64,000 nt of DNA from Streptomyces sp. NBC_01463. Lineage in GTDB: Bacteria; Actinomycetota; Actinomycetes; Streptomycetales; Streptomycetaceae. Position numbers and translations under genes: made by a program. Shown here in pieces: positions 40,816 through 49,512 of this stretch (position 1 is the stretch's first letter; every line of letters starts with the position of its first letter). A model generated the notes under the pieces. That model had not been told where the DNA came from. It worked only from the letters and a program-made list of their open reading frames with translations, and did not search any database. The stretch is from positions 2,232,001-2,296,000 of the forward strand of contig CP109468.1 of NCBI GenBank assembly GCA_036227345.1, read 5' to 3'.

Positions 40816-43689
40816 TCAGTAGTTGGACAGCCGCCGGGGGCCGAGGTCGGTACGGGCCGGGGGCGGCGAGAGCCGGACGCTCGCCCCGAGCACGGTCAGC
40901 CCCTGGGTGGCGACCACGACCGGTTCCAGCGCGATGGAGACCACCTCGGGGTGGTCGTCGACCAGCCGGGAGACCCGCAGCAGCAGTTCCTCCAGCGCGG
41001 CGGTGTCCACGGGGGCCGAGCCGCGCCAGCCGAAGAGGACGGGGGCCGCCCGGATGGAGCGGATCAGTTCGGCGGCGTCGCGGTCGGTGGCGGGGACCAG
41101 CCGGTGCGCGGTGTCGCCGAGGAGTTCGGAGGGTGCGCCGGCCAGGCCGAAGGAGAGGACGGCGCCCGCGGCCGGGTCGATGGTGGCCCGTACGACGGTG
41201 TCGACGCCGCGCGGGGCCATCGCCTGCACGACGGGCCGCAGCTCGGCGGGCTTGCCGAGGAGGCCGGTCAGTTCGCCGTACGCGCGGCGCAGCGCGGACT
41301 CGCCCCCGAGGTCCAGTCGGACCCCGCCGAGGTCGGCGCGGTGGCGCAGGTGGGGTGCGGTGGTCTTCAGCGCCACCGGGTAGCCGAGCCGGGCGGCCGC
41401 TGCCACGGCCTCCTCCGGGCCGGGCGCGGGCAGCGTCGGCCGGACGGCGATGCCGTAGCAGGCCAGGAGTTCACGGGCCTCGTCGTGTTCCAGGGGCCTG
41501 CCGCGCGGATCGGGGTCGCGGCCGAGCAGGGTGTCGATGAGGGCGGCGGCGGCCGGTTCGTCGATGGTGTCGTCGAGGAACTCGGGCACCTTTCCGGGGA
41601 CGGCTGCCTGCCGGCGCCACTGGGCGTACTTCACGGCTTCGGCGAGCGCCCGGACCGCACGTTCGGCGGCGGGGTAGGCGGGGATCCGGCCGGGGACGCG
41701 GGGGGCTTCGGGGTCGGTGGCGGCGGAGTCGTCGGGGGCGGGGGCAGTGGCGGCGGGGGCAGTGGGCGGGGCCGGGCGGGACGCGAGGGGGGCCGCCGCC
41801 GGGCGTTGCTGGGCGACCGTGCTGGTGGCGGCGGCCAGCGCCTCCGCCAGGCCGCCGATCTCCACATGGACCACGGCCACCGGCTTCGCCGGGCCGGTGG
41901 CGGCCGCCGCGCGCAGGGCGGTGGCCAGGACCTCCCCGTCGCCCGTCTCCGCCTCGCCGTCCTCGCCCACCCACGGGATCGCCGTCACGATGACCGCGTC
42001 GCAGCCGCCGTCGGCCAGCGCCTCGGCCAGTGCGTCCCGGAAGTCCTGCGGGGTGGCGGCGGTGGTGAGGTCGACGGGCGGGCGCGGGCGGAGCCCCTCC
42101 GCCAGGCAGGCGTCGTACGTGAGCAGGCCGAGGGACTCGGAGTTGCCGAGGATCGCGACCCGGCCGCCCGCGGGGAGCGGCTGGCCGGCCAGGAGCAGTC
42201 CGGCATCGACCATCTCGGTCACCGTGTCGACGCGGATCACGCCCGCCTGCCGCATCAGCGCGGAGACCGTGGCGTCCGGGATCCGGCTGACGGGGACGGC
42301 GTGGCCGGGCGGGGTGGAGCCGCTGTGCCGGGCGCCCTTGACGACGACCACCGGCTTCACGGCCGCCGTCCGCCGGGCGAGGCGGGTGAACTTGCGGGGG
42401 TTGCCGAGCGACTCCAGGTACAGCAGGGCGACGTCGGTGTCCGGGTCCTCGTACCAGTACTGCAGGAAGTCGTTGCCGGAGATGTCGGCGCGGTTGCCGG
42501 CCGAGATGAAGGTGGAGAGGCCCGCGCCGCGCCGGTAGAGCCCGGAGAGCAGCGCGATGCCGATGGCGCCGGACTGGGTGAACAGGCCGATGCGCCCGGA
42601 GGCGGGCCGTTCGGGGGCGAGGGAGGCGTTGAGCCGGACCGCGTCGGAGTTGTTGATGATGCCGAAGGCGTTCGGGCCGATGATCCGCATGCCGTACGAG
42701 CGGGCCTGGCGGACCAGTTCGCGCTGGCGTTCACGGCCCTCGGCGCCCCATTCGGCGTATCCGGCGGAGAGGACGACCAGGCCCTGGACGCCGTGTTCGC
42801 CGCAGTCCGCGACGGCCTCCGGCACCCGGTCGGCGGGTACGGCGACGACCGCGAGGTCGACGGGTTCGCCGATCTCGCCGAGGGAGCGGTGGGCGGGGAC
42901 GCCGTCGATGGTGTCCTGGTCCGCGGCCAGGGCGCTGTTCACGGCGTAGACGCGGCCGGTGAAGCCTGCGCCCAGCAGGTTCCGCAGGACCGTGCGGCCG
43001 ACGCCGCCGGGCGTGCGGCCCGCGCCGATGACGGCGACGGAGCCGGGGGCGAGCAGCCGCTGCACGGACCGGGCCTCGGCGCGCTGTTCGCGGGCGCGCT
43101 GGACGGCGAGGGATTCGGCGGTCGGTTCGAGGTCCAGGGTGAGGTGGACGGCGCCGTCCTCGAAGCTGCGCTGCTGGGTGTACCCGGCGTCCCGGAACAC
43201 CTTGATCATCTTGTTGTTGGCGGGCAGCACCTCGGCGGCGAAGCGCCGGATGCCGCGTTCGCGGGCGACGGCCGCGATGTGTTCGAGGAGGGTCGAGGCG
43301 ACACCGCGGCCCTGGTGCGCGTCCTGGACGAGGAAGGCGACCTCCGCCTCGTCGGCCGGCGCCGACGCGGGCCTGCCCTGGGCGTTGATCCGGTCGAAGC
43401 GGACGGTCGCGATGAACTCGCCGCCCACCGTGACGGCCAGTCCCACCCGGTCGACGTAGTCGTGATGGGTGAAGCGGTGGACGTCCTTGGCGGAGAGCCG
43501 GGGGTAGGGAGCGAAGAAGCGGTAGTACTTCGACTCGTCGGAGACCTGCTCGTAGAAGCTGACCAGCCGTTCGGCATCGTCCGTGGTGATCGGCCTGATA
43601 CGGGCGGTGCCACCGTCGCGGAGCACCACGTCCGCCTCCCAGTGATCGGGGTAGGCGTGATGCGGACTCTGCTCCGGAGAGGGCTGCAT
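40816..43689 (-). CDS. patA-like: GNAT acetyltransferase fused to ADP-forming acyl-CoA synthetase-like domains (Pat-like protein acetyltransferase)
   Basis: Protein of 957 residues. A GNAT domain comes first (about 20-195; acetyl-CoA loop VQDAHQGRGVASTLL). A CoA-binding Rossmann domain follows (about 215-325; VAVIGAGRTPGGVG), then a succinyl-CoA-ligase-like domain (about 345-640), an Ala/Pro linker (about 655-700), and an ATP-grasp domain (about 745-950). Enteric Pat (YfiQ) has the GNAT at the C-terminus; the S. lividans PatA arrangement is, to my recollection, this reversed one. It probably acetylates Lys of acyl-CoA synthetases. The ATG at 43689 is preceded by TAGGCT 6 bases away, which suggests leaderless mRNA; a TTG at 43695 is less likely. 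Confidence 0.9.
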   Translation of the reverse strand: MQPSPEQSPHHAYPDHWEADVVLRDGGTARIRPITTDDAERLVSFYEQVSDESKYYRFFAPYPRLSAKDVHRFTHHDYVDRVGLAVTVGGEFIATVRFDRINAQGRPASAPADEAEVAFLVQDAHQGRGVASTLLEHIAAVARERGIRRFAAEVLPANNKMIKVFRDAGYTQQRSFEDGAVHLTLDLEPTAESLAVQRAREQRAEARSVQRLLAPGSVAVIGAGRTPGGVGRTVLRNLLGAGFTGRVYAVNSALAADQDTIDGVPAHRSLGEIGEPVDLAVVAVPADRVPEAVADCGEHGVQGLVVLSAGYAEWGAEGRERQRELVRQARSYGMRIIGPNAFGIINNSDAVRLNASLAPERPASGRIGLFTQSGAIGIALLSGLYRRGAGLSTFISAGNRADISGNDFLQYWYEDPDTDVALLYLESLGNPRKFTRLARRTAAVKPVVVVKGARHSGSTPPGHAVPVSRIPDATVSALMRQAGVIRVDTVTEMVDAGLLLAGQPLPAGGRVAILGNSESLGLLTYDACLAEGLRPRPPVDLTTAATPQDFRDALAEALADGGCDAVIVTAIPWVGEDGEAETGDGEVLATALRAAAATGPAKPVAVVHVEIGGLAEALAAATSTVAQQRPAAAPLASRPAPPTAPAATAPAPDDSAATDPEAPRVPGRIPAYPAAERAVRALAEAVKYAQWRRQAAVPGKVPEFLDDTIDEPAAAALIDTLLGRDPDPRGRPLEHDEARELLACYGIAVRPTLPAPGPEEAVAAAARLGYPVALKTTAPHLRHRADLGGVRLDLGGESALRRAYGELTGLLGKPAELRPVVQAMAPRGVDTVVRATIDPAAGAVLSFGLAGAPSELLGDTAHRLVPATDRDAAELIRSIRAAPVLFGWRGSAPVDTAALEELLLRVSRLVDDHPEVVSIALEPVVVATQGLTVLGASVRLSPPPARTDLGPRRLSNY

Positions 43690-43695
43690 GGCCAA

Positions 43696-43701
43696 AGCCT
43701 A
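43696..43701 (-). promoter_or_regulatory. leaderless -10 element (TAGGCT) of the GNAT fusion gene
   Basis: TAGGCT on the minus strand, 6 bases before the ATG at 43689. No ribosome site was recognised. Confidence 0.4.
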
Positions 43702-43823
43702 CGGCTCCGTCAGCGGTCGCGTGGGTGCCGGGGCCGGGGCAGTCTGAGGGTGGCCGACCGACGGCAGGGCGCGCGCTGCGGGCGGTCCGGGAGTCGGCCC
43801 GAGCATCGCGCACTGCATGAGAG

Positions 43824-43839
43824 ACTGGTCTAGACAACC
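43824..43839. promoter_or_regulatory. DasR operator (dre) upstream of ptsH
   Basis: ACTGGTCTAGACAACC is close to the DasR consensus ACTGGTCTAGACCACT (two mismatches at the 3' half). It lies 24 bases before the HPr start. DasR, the N-acetylglucosamine regulator, is known to control ptsH in S. coelicolor. Confidence 0.85.
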
Positions 43840-43862
43840 ATTGATTCGTGAAGGGCAGAACC

Positions 43863-44144
43863 ATGGCTGAGCGCCGCGTCAACGTCGGTTGGGCCGAGGG
43901 CCTGCACGCCCGCCCCGCTTCCATCTTCGTCCGTGCCGCCACGGCTTCCGGAGTCCCCGTGACCATCGCCAAGGCCGACGGCAACCCGGTGAACGCGGCC
44001 TCCATGCTCGCGGTGCTCGGCCTCGGCGCACAGGGCGGCGAGGAGATCGTCCTCGCGTCCGACGCGGACAACGCCGAAGCCGCTCTGGACCGCCTGTCCA
44101 AGCTGGTCGCCGAGGGGCTCGACGAGCTCCCGGAGACCGTCTGA
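43863..44144 (+). CDS. ptsH: HPr phosphocarrier of the sugar PTS
   Basis: Protein of 93 residues. His15 in GLHARPA is the phosphorylation site for Enzyme I; Ser47 in NAASMLAVLG is at the position of the regulatory Ser of firmicute HPr. The protein passes phosphate to EIIA components. ptsI and crr are not adjacent. The ATG at 43863 has GAAGGG before it. It is preceded by a DasR operator and followed by a hairpin terminator. Confidence 0.95.
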   Translation: MAERRVNVGWAEGLHARPASIFVRAATASGVPVTIAKADGNPVNAASMLAVLGLGAQGGEEIVLASDADNAEAALDRLSKLVAEGLDELPETV

Positions 44145-44175
44145 CCCCGACCGGTCACCACGCGGGCCTTCCGCG

Positions 44176-44215
44176 AAAGAGCCGCGGCACCCCCGACCGG
44201 GAGCCGCGGCTCTTT
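44176..44215 (+). terminator. terminator after ptsH
   Basis: AAAGAGCCGCGGC (44176-44188) pairs with GCCGCGGCTCTTT (44203-44215), followed by GGTTTACG. It is a strong stem with a partial T-run. Confidence 0.85.
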
Positions 44216-44320
44216 GGTTTACGCAAAAGGCACGGGCAGCCGAATGACCGCACAGCGGCGAATTCGGGCAGCTTAAAGAAAGCCCTGCGGAATGCCTATT
44301 CTTTGTATACGGCGCAATTG

Positions 44321-45028
44321 TTAATGCCGGCCGCTCGCGGTGTTTACGGCATGTTGCGAAGTCCTCACCCGGCCGGCGTGGGCCGCCGCGGCGTCCGGCC
44401 GGCCGGGGCGGCGCAGCCGGTGCGCGGCGGTGGCCCGCTCGGCGTGCTGGGCGGCCAGGGCCCTCGCCCGTTCCGCGTCACCGCGCGCCACGGCGTCCAC
44501 GATGGCTCCGTGCTCGGCCCAGGACTCGGCGGGGCGGGCGGGCTGCTCGACCGCGTACATCCAGGCGATCTTGTGCCGGAGCTGGGTGAGCAGAGCGATC
44601 AGGCCGGGGCTGCCGGAGGCCTGCGCGAGCGTCTCGTGGAACCAGCCGCCCAGGGACCGCAGGTCCTCGCCCTCGCCGCGGCGGGCCCGCTCCTGACCCA
44701 GCCTGACCAGGCCGCGGAGGACTTTGAGGTGCGCGTCGGTGCGCCGCTGGGCGGCCCTGGCCGCGCCGAGCGGCTCCAGCAGCATCCGCACCTCCAGGAG
44801 GTCGGCGGCCTCCTGCTCGGTGGGCTCGGCGACGCAGGCTCCGGCGTGCCGGCGGGTGACCACGAATCCCTCGGACTCCAGGGTGCGCAGCGCTTCCCGT
44901 ACCGGGACGCGGGAGACCCCGTAACGCCGCGCGAGCACCTCCTCGGTGAGTCGGCTGCCGCGCTCGAAGACACCCGAGACGATGTCTTCACGGATTGCCG
45001 TGCATACCGAATGCGCCGGAATGCGCAT
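44321..45028 (-). CDS. GntR-family (FadR/FCD) transcriptional regulator
   Basis: Regulator of 235 residues. An N-terminal winged helix (about 5-70, with RYGVSRVPVREALRTLESEG) precedes an FCD ligand domain (about 75-210); potential metal ligands are Asp/His residues such as WFHETL and the C-terminal AQHAE. A 25-residue Arg/Ala tail ends it. FCD regulators usually sense organic acids. Targets and ligand unknown. The preceding 219 bases include an unusually AT-rich stretch (45060-45150). Confidence 0.9.
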   Translation of the reverse strand: MRIPAHSVCTAIREDIVSGVFERGSRLTEEVLARRYGVSRVPVREALRTLESEGFVVTRRHAGACVAEPTEQEAADLLEVRMLLEPLGAARAAQRRTDAHLKVLRGLVRLGQERARRGEGEDLRSLGGWFHETLAQASGSPGLIALLTQLRHKIAWMYAVEQPARPAESWAEHGAIVDAVARGDAERARALAAQHAERATAAHRLRRPGRPDAAAAHAGRVRTSQHAVNTASGRH

Positions 45029-45199
45029 GTCCGAACCTCCGCCTTAATCCCCGCGAAACGCGGCCGATCGACGCCTGTCCTGTGACTCTATTGCAATGCG
45101 GTCGCATTTCCGATGCCGGGTGGAAATTCATGAATATCTTTTGGTCACCGACCGGTCCGGACGGGTGCGGCGCGCATGGCGACGCGGCGGCGGGGAACG

Positions 45200-45232
45200 C
45201 CGAAGGCCCCGGCGTGGTCGCGGGGCCTTCGG
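45200..45232 (-). terminator. terminator after the M23 endopeptidase gene
   Basis: CCGAAGGCCCCG (45200-45211) pairs with CGGGGCCTTCGG (45221-45232), a 9-base loop, directly after the endopeptidase stop. Confidence 0.85.
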
Positions 45233-45247
45233 GGAGTCTTCGGACGG

Positions 45248-46087
45248 TCAGACGGTGACGCCGTGGGCGCGCAGGTAGGCGACCGGGTCCATGTCGGAGC
45301 CGTACGACGGCGTGGTGCGGGCCTCGAAGTGGAGGTGCGGCCCTGTGGAGTTGCCGGTCGAGCCGGAGAGCCCGATCTGCTGCCCCTGGCCGACGCTCTG
45401 GCCGACGGAGACACCGATCGAGGAGAGGTGGCCGTACTGGGTGTACGTGCCGTCCGTCATCCGCAGCACGATGTTGTTGCCGTACGCGCCGCCCCAGCCG
45501 GCCTCGACGACCGTGCCGGCGCCGACGGCGACGACGGAGCTGCCGGACGCGGCGTGGAAGTCGATGCCCGAGTGGCTGCCGGAGGACCAGAGGGAGCCGC
45601 TGGACTTGTAGCCGGTACTCACGTACGAACCGGCGACGGGGAGCTGGAAGGAGCCGAGCCGGGCGCGCTCGGTGGAGCGGGCGGCGCGCGAGGCGCCCTC
45701 GCGGGCCGCCTCGGCACGGGCGGCGGCCTTCACCTTCGCGGCAGCCTTCGCCTTGGCCTTCGCGGCGGCCTCGGCCTTCTTCTTGGCCTCCGCCTTCTTC
45801 TTGGCGTCCGCCTTGGCCTGGGCCTTCTTCTTCGCGGCGTCGGCCTGGTGCTGCTGCGCGTCCGCCTGTGCGGCGATCCGGTCGGCGAGGTCACCCTCGA
45901 TGGCGATGACCTGGGTCAGACCGGTCTCGCTGACGGCGGGGGTCTCGGCGTCCGAGGCGAGGGCCGGGGAGGCCAGTCCGCCGATGACGCCGGTGGTGGC
46001 GAGAGTCGCGATGCCGACGGCCTTCGCGCCGGTGCGCGTCAGACGGCTCGGGGCACGGTGCTTCCCGGTGGCACGGGTGAACGCCAT
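45248..46087 (-). CDS. secreted M23-family cell-wall endopeptidase
   Basis: Protein of 279 residues. A twin-region signal (basic RLTRTG, hydrophobic core, cleavage after SPALA near 44) precedes a Lys/Ala-rich coiled-coil stalk (about 75-130; KKKAEAKKKAEAAAKAK) and the M23 domain (about 150-279). The zinc ligands are in HSGIDFHA and HLHFEA. It cleaves peptidoglycan cross-links, here probably during germination or growth. The 5' leader contains a c-di-AMP riboswitch, as in known Streptomyces wall-hydrolase genes such as rpfA. The ribosome site is distant (AAGGA about 14 bases before the ATG). Confidence 0.95.
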   Translation of the reverse strand: MAFTRATGKHRAPSRLTRTGAKAVGIATLATTGVIGGLASPALASDAETPAVSETGLTQVIAIEGDLADRIAAQADAQQHQADAAKKKAQAKADAKKKAEAKKKAEAAAKAKAKAAAKVKAAARAEAAREGASRAARSTERARLGSFQLPVAGSYVSTGYKSSGSLWSSGSHSGIDFHAASGSSVVAVGAGTVVEAGWGGAYGNNIVLRMTDGTYTQYGHLSSIGVSVGQSVGQGQQIGLSGSTGNSTGPHLHFEARTTPSYGSDMDPVAYLRAHGVTV

Positions 46088-46109
46088 GAAGTGGCTGGTC
46101 CTTTCCTTC

Positions 46110-46262
46110 CTTCTCGCCTACCGGGTTAGCTGACGGGTTCGGAGCAGGAAGGTCTCCTACGGATCCCCCGGCCTCGTGCGAGGCTCAGGCATCCGATTCA
46201 CCCCAGGGACTGCGTGGGTCCCCGGCTCCCCAGGCTCGCGCCTGACGGGGACTCGGCGATGG
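46110..46262 (-). promoter_or_regulatory. ydaO/yuaA c-di-AMP riboswitch
   Basis: On the minus strand the 5' part reads TCGCCGAG ... GGGGAGCCGGGGACCC ... GGGGTGAATCGG and the 3' part ends in the hallmark CCGAACCCGTCAGCTAACC. The pairs TCGCC (near 46259) and GGCGA (near 46114) can close helix P1. The match to the RF00379 class is by recognition, not computed. It controls the M23 endopeptidase gene: c-di-AMP binding is expected to lower expression. Confidence 0.85.
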
Positions 46263-46410
46263 CTGCCCGGTACGTCGCGGATGCGGCATACGAGTGACAG
46301 ACAGCGGAGCCGACGCTAAACGGGGGCACTTCCCGCCACCAAACGGACAGGCCGTTTTGTAGCGCATCCCACAGGGCAGACAGGCAACCTCCCCCACAAA
46401 ACAGACAAAA

Positions 46411-46450
46411 GGGAAGCACCTGACGAGGCGTGCTCCGTCAGGTGCTTCCC
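46411..46450 (-). terminator. strong intrinsic terminator of the M16 peptidase operon
   Basis: GGGAAGCACCTGACG (46411-46425) pairs with CGTCAGGTGCTTCCC (46436-46450). On the minus strand it is followed by TTTTGTCTGTTTT, a clear U-tract. It lies just downstream of the peptidase stop at 46480. Confidence 0.9.
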
Positions 46451-46479
46451 TTTGCCCGGGTATCGGGCGAAACAAGCGG

Positions 46480-47892
46480 TCAGCCGGCGACGACCGACAC
46501 CTCGCCGATGCCGAGTGCCCGGACGGGCTCCTCGATCTGCGAGGCGTCCCCGACCAGGACCGTGACCAGCCGGTCCCCGGGGAAGGCGTTGACCACGGCG
46601 GCCGTCGCCTCCACCGTGCCGGTGTCGGCCAGGCGCGCGTACAGCTGCGCCTGGTAGTCGTCCGGGAGGTGCTGCTCGACCTGGTCGGCGAGGGTGCCCG
46701 CGACGGACGCGGCCGTCTCGAACTTCAGCGGTGCGACACCGACGAGGTTCTGCACGGCCGTCTCGCGCTCGGCGTCCGTCAGGCCCTCGGCCGCCAGGGT
46801 CCGCAGGACCTTCCACAGGTCCTCCAGCGCCGGGCCGGTGGACTCCGTGTCCACGGAACCGCTGATGGCGAGCATCGCGGCCCCCGTCGCACCGGCGGCG
46901 GAGCCGGGCGCCGAGGAGCGCAGCACCTGGGCGAAGGCCCGCACGCCGTAGGTGTAGCCCTTCTCCTCGCGCAGCACCCGGTCGAGCCGGGAGGTGAGCG
47001 TGCCGCCCAGGCAGTACGTGCCGAGCACCTGGGCCGGCCACACGCTGTCGTGCCGGTCGGCGCCGATCCGGCCGATCAGCAGCTGCGTCTGCACCGCACC
47101 CGGGCGGTCCACGATGACCACGCGGCCGGTGTCGTCGGCGGTGATCGGCGGGACGGGGCGCGGCGCGGCGGTGTTGCCCGACCAGTCGCCGAGGGTGTCG
47201 GCGAGCAGCGCGTCCAGGTCGATCCCGGTGAGGTCGCCGACGACCACGGCGGTCGCGGTGGACGGCCGGACGTGTGCGTCGTAGAAGGCGCGCACGGCCG
47301 CCGAGTCGATCCGCTCCACGGTCTCCTCGGTGCCCAGGCGCGGGCGCGACATGCGGGCCGTGGCCGGGAAGAGCTCCTTGGAGAGCTGCTTGGCGGCGCG
47401 CCGGGCGGGATTGGCCTGCTCGTGCGGGATCTCGTCGAGCCGGTTGTTCACCAGCCGCTCGATCTCGCTGTCGGCGAAGGCGGGGGCCCGCAGTGCCTCG
47501 GCGACCAGGCCGAGCGCCTTCGCGAGCCGGGAGGCCGGCACCTCCAGGGAGACCCGGACACCGGGGTGGTCCGCGTGCGCGTCGAGCGTGGCACCGCACC
47601 GCTCCAGCTCGGCGGCGAACTCCTCGGCGCTCTGCTTGTCGGTGCCCTCGGACAGGGCGCGCGACATGATCGTGGCCACCCCGTCCAGACCCTCGGGCTC
47701 GGCGTCCAGAGGGGCGTCGAGGAAGATCTCGACGGCCACGACCTGCTGGCCGGGGCGGTGGCAGCGCAGCACCGTGAGGCCGTTGGGCAGGGCGCCGCGC
47801 TCGGGTGCGGGGAAGGCCCAGGGCCTGGCGACGCCGGGTGCGGGCTGCGGGTGGTACTCCATCGAAACTCCAGTCGCGGCAGCGTCGGTCAC
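46480..47892 (-). CDS. M16-family peptidase homologue lacking the zinc motif
   Basis: Protein of 470 residues with the M16 double-domain fold. The position of the HxxEH zinc motif reads LDGVATIMSRA, so the catalytic His and Glu are missing. The substrate-shielding segment GTLTSRLDRVLREEKGYTYG, with the conserved Arg/Tyr pair near 315-330, is kept. Together with the active neighbour it resembles the processing-peptidase alpha/beta arrangement, in which one subunit is catalytic. The GTG start overlaps the partner's stop by four bases (GTGA). Confidence 0.9.
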   Translation of the reverse strand: MTDAAATGVSMEYHPQPAPGVARPWAFPAPERGALPNGLTVLRCHRPGQQVVAVEIFLDAPLDAEPEGLDGVATIMSRALSEGTDKQSAEEFAAELERCGATLDAHADHPGVRVSLEVPASRLAKALGLVAEALRAPAFADSEIERLVNNRLDEIPHEQANPARRAAKQLSKELFPATARMSRPRLGTEETVERIDSAAVRAFYDAHVRPSTATAVVVGDLTGIDLDALLADTLGDWSGNTAAPRPVPPITADDTGRVVIVDRPGAVQTQLLIGRIGADRHDSVWPAQVLGTYCLGGTLTSRLDRVLREEKGYTYGVRAFAQVLRSSAPGSAAGATGAAMLAISGSVDTESTGPALEDLWKVLRTLAAEGLTDAERETAVQNLVGVAPLKFETAASVAGTLADQVEQHLPDDYQAQLYARLADTGTVEATAAVVNAFPGDRLVTVLVGDASQIEEPVRALGIGEVSVVAG

Positions 47893-49265
47893 TTGTCCGC
47901 TCCTTCGTGCGCGTCGGTGTCGGTGGCGGCGCCGTCTTCCGCCTCTTCGGCGGATTCGGCCGACTCGACCGGCTCGTAGACCAGCACCGCCCGGTTGTCG
48001 GGGCGCAGCTGGGCCCTGGCCGCCGCCTTGACCTCGTCGGCCGTGACGTCGAGGACCCGGTGCACGGCGGTCAGGGCGAGCTGGGGGTCGCCGAACAGCA
48101 CCGCGTACCGGCACAGTTCGTCGGCGCGGCCCGCGACCGTACCGAGACGGTCCAGCCACTCGCGCTCCAACTGGGCCTGCGCGCGCTCCATTTCCTCGGG
48201 CGTGGGCCCCTCCTCGGCGAACCGGGCGAGCTCCTCGTCCACCGCGGACTCGATCTGCGCCACCTCGACGCCGCCGGACGTCTTGACGTCCAGCCAGCCG
48301 AGCGAGGGCGCACCGGCCAGGCGCAGCAGTCCGAATCCGGCCGCGACGGCCGTGCGGTCGCGGCGGACCAGGCGGTTGTGCAGCCGGGACGACTCGCCGC
48401 CGCCCAGTACGGTCAGCGCGAGGTCGGCGGCGTCGCACTCCCGGGTGCCGTCGTGCGGGAGCCGGTAGGCGGCCATCAGCGCACGCGCCGGGACCTCCTC
48501 GCGGACCTCCTCGCGCAGCTGGCCGCCGATGGTGCCGGGCAGCGCGCCGTCACGCGGCGGCTGCTTGCCGTCGTGCGAGGGGATGGAGCCGAAGTACTTC
48601 TCGATCCAGGCGAGGGTCTGCTCGGGGTCGATGTCGCCGACGACCGAGAGCACCGCGTTGTTGGGCGCGTAGTACGTACGGAAGAAGGTCTGCGCGTCCT
48701 CGAGGGTCGCGGCGTCCAGGTCGGCCATCGAACCGATCGGGGTGTGGTGGTACGGGTGGCCCTCCGGGTAGGCGAGCGCCGTCAGCTTCTCGAACGCGGT
48801 GCCGTACGGGACGTTGTCGTAGCGCTGGCGGCGCTCGTTCTTGACGACGTCACGCTGGTTCTCCATGGACTCCTCGTCGAGCGCGGCGAGCAGGGAGCCC
48901 ATCCGGTCGGCCTCCAGCCACAGGGCCAGCTCCAGCTGATGCGTGGGCATCGTCTCGAAGTAGTTGGTCCGCTCGAAGCTGGTGGTCCCGTTGAGGGAGC
49001 CGCCGGCGCCCTGGACCAGCTCGAAGTGTCCGTTCCCCTTGACCTGGCCGGAGCCCTGGAACATCAGGTGCTCGAAGAGGTGAGCCAGACCGGTGCGTCC
49101 CTTGACCTCGTGGCGCGAGCCGACGTCGTACCAGAGGCACACCGCGGCGACCGGGGTCAGATGGTCCTCGGAGAGCACCACGCGCAGGCCGTTGGCCAGA
49201 CGGTGCTCGGTCGCTGTCAAGCCGCCGGAGCCGGCCTGGGCTGTGGCCGTGTGACCCATGGGCAT
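47889..49265 (-). CDS. M16-family zinc metallopeptidase, catalytic subunit
   Basis: Pitrilysin-type peptidase of 458 residues. The zinc/catalytic motif is HLFEH (near 63-67), with the downstream Glu of the motif in the ENQRDVVKNE segment. The C-terminal domain lacks a full Arg/Tyr pair, which its partner supplies. It may cleave short peptides or signal fragments. The start at 49265 has AAGGGA upstream. The stop overlaps the next gene, so both are made in 1:1 ratio. Confidence 0.92.
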   Translation of the reverse strand: MPMGHTATAQAGSGGLTATEHRLANGLRVVLSEDHLTPVAAVCLWYDVGSRHEVKGRTGLAHLFEHLMFQGSGQVKGNGHFELVQGAGGSLNGTTSFERTNYFETMPTHQLELALWLEADRMGSLLAALDEESMENQRDVVKNERRQRYDNVPYGTAFEKLTALAYPEGHPYHHTPIGSMADLDAATLEDAQTFFRTYYAPNNAVLSVVGDIDPEQTLAWIEKYFGSIPSHDGKQPPRDGALPGTIGGQLREEVREEVPARALMAAYRLPHDGTRECDAADLALTVLGGGESSRLHNRLVRRDRTAVAAGFGLLRLAGAPSLGWLDVKTSGGVEVAQIESAVDEELARFAEEGPTPEEMERAQAQLEREWLDRLGTVAGRADELCRYAVLFGDPQLALTAVHRVLDVTADEVKAAARAQLRPDNRAVLVYEPVESAESAEEAEDGAATDTDAHEGADK

Positions 49266-49512
49266 GTACGTCCCTTCGATCGCGATACTGGATGTGATGC
49301 GAGACCTGCCACTGTAAGCAAGCGCACCGACACCTGGCGAAGTTCCCGTACCGCGAAAGTTCGCGAGAACGAGCGTTCCGGCCGCTCCGGGACGGGTGGA
49401 GAACGCCCTTTGGGACGGGTCGAGGTCGGGGTTGTCAGTGGAGCGGTCCACAATGGTGCGCGTCAGAACCTGAGGTTGCCCGAACCGAATCCGTGAAGGA
49501 GTCGCAGCAGCG

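Noticed and set aside
44995..45258. 87-residue plus-strand frame between GntR and M23 genes
   Set aside because: No ribosome site, overlaps the M23 terminator, no recognisable sequence.
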